DNA of 64,000 bases, from the NCBI GenBank assembly GCA_030847615.1, contig JAUMIR010000002.1:233449809-233513808 (forward strand), given 5' to 3'. The position numbers were made by a program, and so were the translations under genes. Positions 33,657-44,465 of this stretch are shown here, in pieces (within the stretch, counting starts at the first letter, position 1; each line of letters opens with the position of its first letter). This DNA comes from Gambelia wislizenii. Taxonomy: Eukaryota > Chordata > Lepidosauria > Squamata > Crotaphytidae. The notes under the pieces are model-generated. The model did not search any database and had not been told where the DNA came from. It was given only the letters and a program-made list of their open reading frames with translations.

Positions 33657-34145
33657 TTTTATTTCTATCCCGCCCCTCTGCAACGCAATCGGGGCAGCTT
33701 ACAATATAAAAACTCCATTGTCCCAGTACCCTAGCCCACCCCCCCTTAAAATAATATTAAACTATAAAAGATTAAAAACATACAGTAAATTAAAAATATA
33801 TAAATTAGAAAAAGATTAAAACATACAATAGTTTTTTTTTTAAATCTAATTACAGCTCAGGGAGGACAGCCGAGTCTTGGGCCGGGATAGTTATTCAGGA
33901 AAGGCCTGCCGGAAAAGATCCGTCTTGACAGCTTTTTAAAAGCTGTCTAAGGTGTTAATAAGACGGATCTCGTCCGGCAGGCCATTCCATAATCTGGGAG
34001 CAGCTGCGGAGAAGGCCCTCTGGGAGGTCACCGACAGCCTTGTTTTCATAGGCTGTAACAGCTTCCTCCCAGAGGACTGAAGTGCGCGGGGAGGGTCGTA
34101 CGGAAGGAAGCGGTCCCGGAGATAAGTTTCTGGGCCCAAATAAGA
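33618..34145 (-). pseudogene. L2-type LINE, 3' fragment with reverse transcriptase C-terminus
   Basis: The minus strand ends in (ATT)n (33,618-33,653), preceded by 'attgtaagctgccccgat' and 'gggcgggatagaaat', the standard tail of this LINE. Upstream, the frame 34,139-33,936 encodes 'TSQRAFSAAAPRLWNGLPDE', the conserved C-terminal block of L2-type polymerases. The rest of the polymerase is missing. It lies tail-to-tail with the L2 tail at 33,407-33,502. Confidence 0.75.
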
Positions 34146-34970
34146 TTTAGGACCCAGCTGTGTCCTGGCTGCCTCCTCTGGCTCCTCTGAGCTCCGTTTC
34201 CCCTCCCTGCTTGCAAACTATTTTGTTGCTGGCTCTTTTCTGCAGGGTAAGTCCCACAGCCACTCTCTGTGGCTCCAGCTCAGCGGGGCTTTCCCTCTCC
34301 CTGTCTCCCGCTGACTCTGGGGTTGGGAGTTGGCACCCACGGCACAGGGGTGCCCAGCCAGTTGCGTCTTCCTTTCCAGCTTGCCACACTTTGCCTTGCC
34401 ATGAGTGTCATCACCTGTGAAGCATCTGGGGTGGATACACTGCTGGGGGGGGGTTGGAACAGGGCAGGAGAAGTAGAAGATGGGGAGGAAAGGGAGGTGC
34501 AGACTGAAAAGTGGGGGTGGGGGAGAAAAGAAGACCCTTAGGGAAAGGAGGGGGTTTTGCATGAAACTGCGCAGCCTGCAACCTCACCCCACAGAATTTA
34601 ACTATGCATATATTTAAAGTGAGTTAAATCTGTGGGGTTCTGCGTGGAGCTTCCCAGCCTTTTAGGACATGGTTAAATGGAGCCTACGGCACTAGAAGCA
34701 GTTTATCTGTGTGTCTGTGTACAGGGGTGGTGAAGAGCAGGGTGCAATTAATTCTACCACCTCAGTTTCCCTGCAAGGTTTGGTTGAATGGAATGCTTGG
34801 ATCCTTTTGTGGACTCTTTTGGTCTAATCATGGATCAAGGACATTCTTATCAGAGCCCATCCTGACACACAAGGGAGAGAAAGCAGGGGGTCCTTTAGAA
34901 AGAGGAAGCATTTGCTGCCACATCTGACTGGGATTGTTGATGGAGTGGGAGGAGACAGTACCAGTGCCTG
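34146..34970. other. Unassigned DNA
   Basis: No gene or repeat recognised. The open frames (up to 114 codons) overlap on both strands and lack conserved motifs. Confidence 0.45.
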
Positions 34971-34974
34971 GGAG

Positions 34975-35157
34975 GCTGTTGACTCAGAGCAACCCCATGC
35001 ATTTCATAGGACTTTCTTAGGCAAGGAATGTTCAGAGGTGGTTTGCCTCTGAAATACAGCCTATAGCACCTTGGCCATTCCCCATCCAAATACTAACAAG
35101 GCGTGACCATATTTAGCTTCCAAGATCAGATAGGATCTGGTACTTTCAGGGTAGGTG
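34975..35157 (-). mobile_element. 5S-rRNA-derived SINE with RTE-like tail
   Basis: On the minus strand the head (35,157 to about 35,058) reads like a 5S rRNA: 'ccctgaaagtaccagatc', 'tctgatcttggaagctaa', 'ttgttagtatttggatggg', 'ggtgctataggct'. These correspond to the 5S promoter boxes and the 3' end of the gene. It continues with 'ggcaaaccacctctgaa', 'ttgcctaagaaagtcctatg' and 'ggggttgctctgagtcaac', a tail like those of RTE/BovB-mobilised SINEs. This makes it a SINE3-type chimera and not a 5S gene. Multiple substitutions show it is old. Confidence 0.75.
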
Positions 35158-35159
35158 GA

Positions 35160-35668
35160 GCAAAAGTCTGTGATCAGTCCCATTTAGAGTAATGGAGCTA
35201 CATCAAGAATGTAAAGAACACTGAAGTGGCATTATGTATGGGTCCATTTTGGAAGTGCATACGTACATATTATTGTAGCTGTTCATAAGCTGCTATACCC
35301 TGCAAGGGATATCATTTTTAGGGCTCAAATAGAGCTGGGCATTGTTACTTCTTGTACATCTGTATTGCTTTTTAATAGGCCATAATAAAGAATGATTGAT
35401 TGCTCTTTAATCCTGAGCTCATTGAAAGCAGCATGCATGTCCTTAAAAGCAACCATGTGAGGTACATCAAGTTGAAACATAGTGATTGGCCCAAAGACAC
35501 CTAGCTGAGTAAGCATTTGAACCTAGATCTTCCCAGTCCTCCTTCCATTTTCTTATGAGTGTATTACTTCACTCACCTGGGGCTTGCTTCTTCATGCAAC
35601 ACAACTGGGCCCTTCTGTACACATCAGCCTTGTCAATAGGCAGTGCTAAGTGACTGAGACAGCAATTA
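35160..35668. other. Unassigned DNA
   Basis: No gene or named repeat seen. Only short open frames without family resemblance. Confidence 0.45.
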
Positions 35669-35913
35669 CAGGTCGACCCCCATAGCCACATGGCCAGTGT
35701 CTGTGGTTTCACTTCTCCACGTAAAAAAAAAAAAAAAGTCCTCTCTAGGTATTTTCCAGGTCCTCCAATGCAATTCTATGTTATGCTTCCGCCAGAAGTT
35801 GGGACGGAAGCTATTCATTTCTATAAGGTTCACTATTATCCATGGTTTCGTGTTTCCACAGTAAGTCTAGGAATGTATCCCCCATGAATACGGGGGGCAT
35901 TTTTTAATAGCTG
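35669..35913 (-). mobile_element. Tigger-like MITE remnant
   Basis: On the minus strand 'atgccccccgtattcatggg' then 'gatacattcctag' and 'aaacacgaaaccatgg' follow the pattern of Tigger-type MITEs, as does the element at 62,862-63,124. The left plus-strand end 'caggtcgacccccatag' begins after TA, and 'ctg' followed by TA lies at 35,911-35,915. The ends are decayed. Confidence 0.55.
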
Positions 35914-36056
35914 TAGATATATTTTTAGTACAGGGGTTCCCTGATATCTGAAAAAAAAACCACTTGAAGGGTTCATTTAGGGTAAAAAAGGTTGAGAACT
36001 GCTCTGACTAGTCACTATGTCTACAGTAGGGACTCGAAGTTCATTTTTTGGGGGGG

Positions 36057-37028
36057 ATTGTAATAAGACCCATCATCCCCTAAAACAAGACTCATCACCC
36101 TCACCTGCTTAACTTATAATTGGTAATAGTTTGGTATCAATTTGGCCAACTGGGCCTTTCAAGGGCTGACAGGAAAAACATTGCACTCTGGAACTAGGAG
36201 TCAGGCTTGGGGGAAGCACATACTAGCCAGCAAGGGGATTCACAAATTATCCAACATTTACACCTTTGTCAAAAACAGGAGACAGCCCTTTGAAATAGGA
36301 AAAGGTTCTTCCTGCATCAGCTCTGGTAAGGAAGACCATACCTGTGGTTGGGAGTTCCCATTGCCATGCTAAGTATGGATTCCATCTGCATATCTACAAC
36401 TCTTTAAAAGGGAGGTTGTCTGACAATCACCAGATCCAAAGATGCACCTATATATCAGTTCCTAGCTTATCTGGGATTCCTTTGTTTTAATCATTGGGAA
36501 CTATCTAAAAACAAATGTTTCTTTCATCTAGATTGCACCTTCAAAAGGATTTTTCCTATAAAAACCCCTGGAAAATTTAGTTTCTTGCATTCAGAACCCC
36601 TTGCTCTATCCTCCACGCCTGTCTGACCCACCTTTCCCCCTTCCCTCTCTAAATCGCAAACTCTCTCCCTGTATTCTAGTAATACTTCCTCAATCCCCGC
36701 CTGGCATTCTGCCAAGACAGGGACAACCTCTCCCCATTCCTGTAACCTTAATTCCTGGCTATAGTTTCACCCGCCCCACTTTTGGTGCACCAGCTTGCTG
36801 CTGCTCTTGAGGAGTTCCCTGCTTCAGGATCAGGTGCATTACTGTACAGCCCTGAAGCCTCAATCTAATCCCCTTCCTATTTCTTGACTTACTTTGGTAG
36901 TCTTGTGTGTGTGTGCTAGGGGAATGCTTGTGTGTGTGAATGTCTTTTAAAACTAGTTCAATAAAGTTTCTTCAGGTTACTTTTGGTCTCTGGCTCTGTG
37001 TTTCTCCTAGGCTCCACTGGTATACACA
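36057..37028 (+). mobile_element. Probable solo LTR of an endogenous retroelement
   Basis: Order of signals: a possible TATA box 'cctataaaaac' (36,556), a C/T-rich stretch, then 'aataaag' (36,960) about 65 bp before an end in 'tatacaca' (37,028). That spacing of promoter and poly(A) signal fits a U3-R-U5 structure. The start 'tgtaataag' at about 36,057 is a guess, no target duplication was confirmed and no viral gene is next to it. Confidence 0.35.
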
Positions 37029-37030
37029 GG

Positions 37031-37745
37031 TCAAAAATGTATGTTATGCCGCCTCTCATTGCTAACCAAGTTGCTATAATTTAAGTCCCCAATGTAAGAC
37101 CAGTACATGTGTGGACCTTTTCCACGGTCATGAGGGTTTTGTGTAACACACAGGGGGAGCTGGGACTCTTCTTGCTGCTTCATACTCTTTACTCTGTGTT
37201 GCATGTCTGTAATAATAATAGAAAACCATTCCAAAACAGTTTCTTTGGACACTTCCTTGCTTCTGTTCTCTATTTTCTCCAGGATCAGGAGCAGCCTGTG
37301 TATAGCTTCCAATGCCAAAGCTCTCAAAAAGCCTGTTGCTCTTCAATCTTAAGTACCCTCAGACCAGATAAGATTTTCTCCAGTGTTTCTGGAGCTTTCT
37401 CCTGATAGGCCTATATCAGGCCCTCACTATATTTATGGAAATTTGAAAGTCTCTTTTTCGGTGATGGTAAATCTATATGGGCCACAACAAAACCCCAAAG
37501 CCTTAATATATACTGCTCAAATTTTTTAGATAAAATAATATTAGCCACTTTCATAAAAGGGGTATATAAAGCTTCAGCCCACCTTCTTTTAATTATCCTC
37601 TCCTGTGTCTCATGGCTGTCCCTGGTAGAGGAAGAATCTGAAAACTTTGAGTCTCCATTGCTCACCTCTCCAACATCTAGGCTATGGAAATCTGTATCAT
37701 AGGCCTGCAAAAATACTGTGCTGATATTTCTTCAGACTGGCTTTT
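37031..37745 (-). pseudogene. Decayed fragment of a Tx1-like LINE ORF1 N-terminal region
   Basis: Minus-strand peptides here align by eye with the upstream ORF1 region of the big LINE at 49,600-48,950. 'QAYDTDFHSLD' compares with 'LQYDTDFQSVE', 'LRLWGFVVAHIDLP' with 'LKLWGYAVAHIALP', 'EKILSGLRV' with 'LKSVLSGLRV', and 'ETVLEWFSIIITDMQHR' with 'EALMEWLLTVVADLRQR'. Order and spacing are the same. Frame changes and stops break it (frames 37,710-37,411 and 37,327-37,031). It lacks the zinc knuckles and ORF2. It is a separate, more diverged copy about 2 kb left of the telomere-like block. Confidence 0.8.
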
Positions 37746-37799
37746 TTGTCATTCTTTCTGATTTTTGTCTTATTCTGTATTCACTGCCATCATCTAGCA

Positions 37800-39460
37800 C
37801 AGTGGTTCCCAAACTTATTTGGCCTACCGCCCCCTTCCCAGAAAAAATATTACTTAGCACCCCCTGGAAATTAATTCTTTAAAAAATTTAATAGCAATTA
37901 AACAGAAGGATATATGTATTAATGTTTCTACCTTTTTTGTAAAATATAGTAAAGAAAGGTGTAAATTAGAAACATTGAAGTTTGAAATTATGAAACTATT
38001 TATTGAACTCAGAATAGAAAGGTAATACTAAAAAAGTTAAAACATTCGAAATCATCTTAATGAGAAGGATGAACCTGGTATGCTGCTACCAATTTAGTAA
38101 TCCTTGGCTCTATTTTCATCACCAGTAATCTTAAATTACTGCGATTGACTATTTGCAATCGGTTTCTTTGTTGTTGTTGTTGTTAATAAATTGGTTACCA
38201 CACTGAGTCCACGTTCCACTAAATATGATGAAGGAAATGCAATTAAGAACTTTTGAATTACAGCCCATATTTCAGGATAAGCCGTAGGGATCTCCTTTTG
38301 CAGCCAGAATTGTTGGTAGCCGCTTTTGAATTTAAATTACATATTGTAATGAATTATGTAGGCGTGCACTTAAATTTTTGGCACCTAGATGTTGACGATA
38401 GATGATACAGTGTACTGTGAATGCATTCGGCACCTCCTTTTTTAAATATGCAAGAAAACCCCTGTAGCGCCTTACCATCACTGGAGCACCATCTGTGGCT
38501 ACTGGTAAGATATTACTCAGACGTATTTCTTTTTCTTTAAAAAACTAATCCAATGCATGAAATATTGATTCTCCTTTAGTATCAGTTTGCAAATATTTAG
38601 CAAATAATAATTCTTGGCAAATTTGTTCTTCCTTTGTGAACCGCACGTATGCTAAAAGTAAAGCTTCATTTCCTAACAAAGTTGACTCATCAAGTTGAAT
38701 AGAAAACTGAGATGTTTTTAAATAGTCACACAATGAATCTTCAACATCTTGAGCCATTCCATCAATTCTTTTTTGCACTGTATTATTTGCTCAATGAAAT
38801 TTTCTTGATAATATCAGATGCTGGCTTGTGTAGCACAGTACGTATTACTTCACTTATAGCCGGTATAATTAGTTCTTCACCAATGAGGTTTTCCTGATTT
38901 GGCAATCATTAACGAAATATTGTAAGAAGCAAGCAAGCCATCGCCATCTTGTGTGGTTGCGGTTGAAAAGAGTTTTGCCAATGTCGGTTGTTTGATAAAT
39001 TTTTCTTTTAGTGTTCGAAAATAAGATAAATCCTTATCTTTTTTATCACCATGAATTTTAGTCAAATGTTCTTATAGTCTGGAAGGCTTCATAGATTCGT
39101 TTGATAAAACTTTCTGGCAAATCAGGCACATTGGTAATGTATTGTTTACAGATGATGCAATAAAGCCATATTTCAAATATTTGATATTATATTGTGTACA
39201 TTTTTTCTTTGGTTGAGCCATTATTATCTGTAGAAAAAATAAAATTTTGATGGAGGTATTTTTAATTAATATTTTTTTTGTAATTTTTTGAAATATTTTT
39301 GTAAAAAACAAACTAAAATAAATTCTAATGAAATAAATACACATAATATTATTAATTGTAAAGCGCATATAATTATTACAAAATAAATAAATAATACTCA
39401 CCAATTATAGTTGCACTATTTGTTAGTTAACTTTAACTTGTCACAATACCACAACAATCT
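37800..39460 (-). mobile_element. hAT transposon remnant
   Basis: The left end CAGTGGTTCCCAAACTTATT with the following 'ggcctaccgcccccttcc' is a hAT terminal sequence. A hAT transposase remnant lies inside on the minus strand. The opposite terminal repeat is not clear near 39,460, where a GGAC-ended MITE begins. AT content is much higher than in the satellites. Confidence 0.7.
38545..39221 (-). pseudogene. hAT transposase (ZBED/SCAND3-like), truncated and frameshifted
   Basis: Starting at the Met of 'MAQPKKKCTQYN' (39,221), the minus strand encodes a BED-type zinc finger ('MCLICQKVLSNESMKPSRL' then the His-rich 'LTKIHGDKK'), a linker ('FIKQPTLAKLF'), and the first catalytic block of hAT transposases ('FSIQLDESTLLGNEALLLAY'). 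The same order is found in hAT transposases and in domesticated relatives such as ZBED5 and SCAND3. Stops split it into frames 39,404-39,072, 39,065-38,877 and 38,778-38,545. The later catalytic residues and dimerisation domain are missing or unreadable. It is non-functional. Confidence 0.8.
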
Positions 39461-39466
39461 AACTTA

Positions 39467-39669
39467 GGACTTTTTCAGATGGAGAAATACACTGCAAGAA
39501 GTGTCGTCCCTCTTGCAACGATGCTGCACAGCAGGGGGGAGGGCGTTTTGTATGACGCCGTCCCCCTGCCGATTCTGTTCCGGTACAGATCGCAGCTCCA
39601 GCATCATATTTGGCTGTTTCTTAATCATAATCACGGTCAACTTCCGTGATTAAGAAATGGCCAAATATG
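39467..39669. mobile_element. GGAC-ended MITE, partial, ending in a hairpin at the telomere-like block
   Basis: It begins GGACTTTTTCAGATGG, identical to one end of the MITE at 10,171-10,721, after 'tta'. At its right edge 39,605-39,636 ('catatttggctgtttctt..') is matched in reverse by 39,644-39,669, a near-perfect hairpin. Telomere-like DNA starts directly after. No second GGAC end is seen, so the element appears truncated there. Confidence 0.6.
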
Positions 39670-39670
39670 A

Positions 39671-41776
39671 CAAACCCTGAACCTAGGGTTAGGGTCATTG
39701 TTAGGGTTAGGGTTAGCGTTAGTGTTAGGGTTACGGCTAGGACAAAGGCTTTAGTTAAGATTAGGGTTTCGGTTCGGTTTCGGGTTAGGTCTATGGCTAG
39801 GGTTAGGTTTAGGGTCAGGGTCATGGCCATGGCCAGGCCAGGTTCAGGTTCAGGATCAGGGTTAGGGTTAGGGTTAGGGCTAGGGTTAGGGTTGGTGTTA
39901 GGATCAGGTTAGGTTTAGGGTTGGAGTTAGGGCTAGTGTTAGGGCTAGGGCTGGGGCTAGGGCTAGGGTTATGGTTAGGTTTATGTTTAAGTCTAGATGT
40001 AGGGTTAGGGCTAATATTAGTGTAGGGATAGGATTAGGTTTAGGGTTAGGGTTAGGGTTAAGGCTAATGTTAGGGATGTAATAGGATTAGTTTTAGGGTT
40101 AGGGCTGGGCTAGTGCTAGTGTTAGGGTTAGGGTCATATTCAGGATGAGGGTTAGGGTTATAGTTAGTTTTAAGATTAGGGTTAGTGTTCGGGTTAGCGT
40201 CAGGCTCAAGGTCAGGGTGACGGTGAGGTCTTGTGTTATATTTAGTGTTTTTATTAGTTTTAGGGTGAGGGTTACAGCTAGGGTTAGGGTTAGCGCTTGG
40301 GCTAGGGCTAGGGTTAAGGCTAATGTTAGGCAAGTAACAGGATTAGTGTTAGGGTTAGGGCTGGGCTAGGGTTAGGGTCAGATTCAGGGTGAGTGTGAGG
40401 GTTAGGGTTATAGTTAGGATTAGGGTTAGGGCTAGGTTTAGGGTTAGGGTTAGGGTTTGTGTCAGGCTCAGGGTTTGGGTTAGGGTTATAGTTAGTGTTT
40501 GGATTAGTGTTAGGGTCACAGTTAATGTTAGGATTAGGGTTAGGGCTAGGGTTAGGGTTCGGTTTATGTTTAAGGCTAGGGCTAGGGTTAGGGCTAATGT
40601 TAGGGTAGGGATAGGATTAGAGAGGGTTAGGGCTAGGGTTTGGGTTAGGGTCAGCGTTAGGGTTAGGGCTACATTTAGGGTTAGTGCTAGGGCTAGGGTT
40701 AGGGTTACAGTGAGGCTAAGGGTTAGGGCTAGGATTATTGTAAAGTCTATGTTAGTGCTAGGGTTTGGGTTTGGGTTCGGGTTAGGGCTAGGTCTATGGC
40801 TTTGGTTAAGGTTATGTTTAGCGTTAGGGGTAGAGTTATGTTAGGTGTAGGGTTAGGGTTCAAATTAGGGTTATGGTGAAGGCTAGGGCTAGGGTTAAGG
40901 CTAATGTTATGGTAGGGATAGGATTAGGGATAGGATTAGGGTTAGGGTTAGGGTTCGGGCTAATGTTAGGGTAGTAATAGGATTAGAGTTAGGTTTAGGT
41001 TTAGGGTTAGGGTTAATGTTAGGACTAGGGTTGGGATAAGGGTTTGTGTTAGGGCCAGGCCTCGGGTTTGGGGTAGGTTAGGAATAGGGTTATGGTTAGG
41101 TTTAGGGTTGGGGCTAGGGTTATGGTTAAATCTAGGGTTATGGCTAAGGCTCAGGCATGGGTTAGGGCTAGGGTTAGTGTTAGGGCTGGGGTTAGAGTTA
41201 GGGCTAGGGTTATGGTTTGGTTTAGGGTTAGGGCTAGGGCTAGGTTTAGGGTTAGGGCTAGGGTTAGCATAATTACCGGGTTAGGGTAGGGTTAGGAATA
41301 GGCCTAGGATTATGGCTACGGTTATGGTAAGGTCCAGGTTTAGGTCTATGTTTAGGGTTAGCTTTAGGGTTAGGATTCGGGTTAGGCTTAGTGCTGTAGC
41401 TGTGTTTAAAGTTATGTGTAGGGGTAGAGTTTGGCTTAGGGCTGTGGTTTGTTTTAGGGTTGGGGCTAGGGTTATGGTTATGGTTACGGTTAAGGTTAGG
41501 AATAGGGTTAGGGCTGGCATTAGGTTTAGGGGTAGGGCTAGTATTAAGTTTTGGGCTAGCGTTAGGGGTTAGGGTTAGCACTAGGATTAGGGTTAGGGCT
41601 AGGATTCAGGTTATTGCTATGACTGTGGTTTAGGTTAGGGCTAGAGTTAATGTTAGGGCTAGGGCTAGGGCTGGGTTTAGGGTTAGGGTTAAGTATAGGT
41701 CTAGGGTTATTGTTAGGTCTAAGGTTAGGGTCAGGGTTAGGGTTACCATTAGTGTTAGGGTTAGGGCTAGGTATAA
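39671..41776 (+). repeat. Degenerate telomere-like block 1
   Basis: About 2.1 kb of TTAGGG-type sequence with frequent variants (CTAGGG, TTAGGC, GTTAGT, TTAAGG). The G-rich strand is on plus. The long open frames of mixed Val-Arg and Gly-Leu here result from reading the hexamer in its two stop-free frames and are not genes. The block ends where the Tx1-like LINE's 3' end begins. Confidence 0.9.
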
Positions 41777-42106
41777 GTTTTTTATTAAAATTTCCATTCT
41801 ACAAATAGTTTTTTACAAATCATATTACAAATCAAAATCCAAAAAACCCCAACAAAATTATACAATCATATATATAAACTTCAAATTTACATTACAATTT
41901 CCAATATTTCTAAAATTTTACATATTATTCTACCAATATAATAATTATTATTACTAATTATCCTTACTACAATTATTCATAAATCTCTATCTCTCCTTAT
42001 CCCTTCTTCCTAAAAATTCTTTCACATTTAAAAACAAAAAACAAGTTATATAATTATTTCAAATAACTAATAGTTTGATTTAAAATTCAAATTATATCAA
42101 TATACC

Positions 42107-43360
42107 TCATGTTATGCCCGGCGTGGTCTCCCCCAGCCATGGACAAAACTTCTTCCATCTAACAGAAGGCATCCTGCCTCGTTCTGTTTCACTTATAGTC
42201 TTTATCTTATTCGTTACAAAATGTACGGCAATATTTACATCCACTTGGGTTTGTGTAACTAACTCTCTCTTTCTCTGAATAACCAAAGCCAATAATACAT
42301 ATAAATTTACCAGTCTGATGGTGGACCAAGGAACATCCCAGAACAAATCAACAAGCCCCCTCCTATGTTCTCTCTTTCTTTTTTCCCCCAGATATCGACG
42401 TGGTCCTCTGACTACGGACTCTGGCTCCAGTCCGGATGCCACCACTTCCCAAGGCTGGCGCGCCAAATCCGGCCAATCCAACGCCGCAGCTACCTTTTCC
42501 CAAGTGTCCTTGGCCGCTGGGCAGTCCTTTATAAAGTGTTCTGTAGTCTCTTTGGGTGAACTTCCAGCAACCAAAGCTTGTCTCTGATACAAAAGTCTAG
42601 GACATATCTGCTCTGCTTCTTTCAGCCACGGCTGGTTGCCCTTCAAATAATATATCTGGTGATAAAATCTCCATCGGATGTCCCACAGAACAAAAGGGAC
42701 TCTCCGGTCTGTGAAACATTCGATCTTTTGTGGCGGTTCTTTTAGATATCCAGATAAGCGGTCCTTCTTGGCATCTTTTCCAAACTGTGGCTGAAAGAAA
42801 ACCACCCTCACCATTTCCCAGTATACAAAGCGCTTCAAGGCTTTCACAGATCCCATCTGGGTCTGAAACCACTCCACCAAGACGCCGTTTTGCCAAATCT
42901 GCCCATATACCTCCCCGAGGAAATCAGGGCCAGCATGTCTCATCGCAGCTGTCACCCGGAAAGGCACCAGCTCCTCCCTCCACCATTTCTCAGCCCAACT
43001 CTCCTTCACCCAATGTCCTGCAAAAAGAGCCACCCACCCTTCTAGGCTAGCTTGCCGATAAAGCCATTGGCTGCATTTTCCAAAGTTCTGGCTGAGAAAA
43101 ACAGCCAGAAACTTCAGACGTAACGCAGGCAGGTCCAGTCCTCCTTGCTCTATTTTCCTATAGGTCACGGCCCAAGCCAGGGGAAAAGCGGCCGTTCCCC
43201 AGAGAAACTGGAAAACCCGTTTCTCCACTTCCTTTAGCACGTTCAGGGGATAAACTGCGGTGGATAAACTGCAGCCAAATTCAATGCCAGAGGCATGATG
43301 TAAGTTTTTACATATAGTGCCTTTTGATAAATATTCAATTTCATGGTTTCCATTTATCAA
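42107..43360 (-). pseudogene. LINE ORF2, C-terminal domain
   Basis: A 417-codon open frame, the last part of ORF2. Near residues 50-56 'FQFLWGT' and 73-80 'GGLDLPAL' match the conserved region following the polymerase core in L1/Tx1 elements. Residues C253, H275 and C280 ('HFIKDCPAAKDTW') are the remains of the C-terminal Cys/His motif that L1-group polymerases carry; one Cys of the expected first pair is not seen. Upstream it is separated from the polymerase frame by a frame change and stop near 43,482. The frame itself is intact and long, so decay is modest. Confidence 0.8.
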
Positions 43361-43481
43361 AGTAGTCTTTAATCTTATTCAACCAAAGATGCCAATTCTT
43401 TTCCCACCCAAAAGGTTTTAGAGAAAACAGTAAACCTAACATTTTATAATCCTCTAATTTCTCTGGTGTTTTATTTTCATG

Positions 43482-44351
43482 TCATGTATGTTGATTCATC
43501 ATTACTACCTCTGCGGGAGAAAGAAATAAGCTATTTTCCTTTCTAGAAAATGAAATCAAATGGCTTTTCTGCAAGTTTATCTGGGCCCCCGAAGCTTGCT
43601 CGTATCCATCAAAAACAGTCATAACTGAAGCTATCTCTTCCCGACTGTTAAGAAAGAGAGAGACGTCATCAGTGTGGGCTGTGTATTTCACCCGCTTATG
43701 GGAAGGCTCCGTGGGAAAAGACACCATACCCCCGCTGGGAGGGTGAACCCTCAAACCTGCGATATTTTCCTCAGCCTGGATCTGGCCCAGAACGGAGTCC
43801 AGAACCAGGACGTAGAGGAGGGGGATCAAGGGGCAGCCCTGCCTCACGCCCAAATCCACCTTAATCAGCCTCCCCCTGTGCCCGTTGATCTGAGGAGTCA
43901 CCTGCGCCCTCAAATACAACAACTGGACATACCTGACAAAGCGTAGGGGCAGCCCTTTCCTCGCCAACGCTTCCCACATGAACCGATGGTGGACTCGGTC
44001 AAAAGCTTTAGTCTGATCTAACAACAATATTTCCCCCTCCCATTTTCCTTTTTGGGCCAAATAAAACACTTCTCTGAACAAACATAAGGAATCCAACATG
44101 GAACGCCCTGGAACTGCACTGGTCTGGGAGCCTAAAACAATCTTTGGAGCTAATTTTGCCAATCTGTTATTTAAAACCTTTGCCATGATTCGATAATCTA
44201 CATTTGTTAAAACGATAGGTCGCCAATTTTGAGGCAAAGTCAAATCCCCTTGTTTGGGAAAGAAAATCAAAATACCCTCATAAAACGAATCTGTCAAACT
44301 TTCTCTAGACAGGAGTTCATTGATGACTTGGGTCGGGGGGGAACCAACCAC
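43482..44351 (-). pseudogene. LINE ORF2, reverse transcriptase core
   Basis: A 289-codon frame holding the polymerase that would copy the element's RNA at the target site. Motifs in order: 'NWRPIVLTN' (residues 42-50), motif A 'LLDQTKAFDRV' (Asp112 and Asp118), motif B 'VRQGCPLIPLLY' (169-180) and motif C 'AHTDDVSLFL' (Asp228, Asp229). Motif C normally reads Y/F-A-D-D; here the residues before the two Asp are His-Thr, most likely a small insertion or substitution. A stop follows at 43,482 and a frame change links to the C-terminal domain. Upstream, 44,672-44,466 is a short piece of the linker in the same frame. Confidence 0.9.
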
Positions 44352-44465
44352 CTAGCAAAAGTCTTATAAAAACTCCACCCGAGTCAGTCCGGACCCGGAG
44401 CGGATCTGCTCCTTCCCTGGACTATAACGTCTTGAACTTCTTGCTCCGTCACGGGAGACGCCAAT

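Noticed and set aside
35058..35157. A functional 5S rRNA gene
   Set aside because: Substitutions in the promoter boxes and the continuation into a SINE tail show a SINE head, not a gene.
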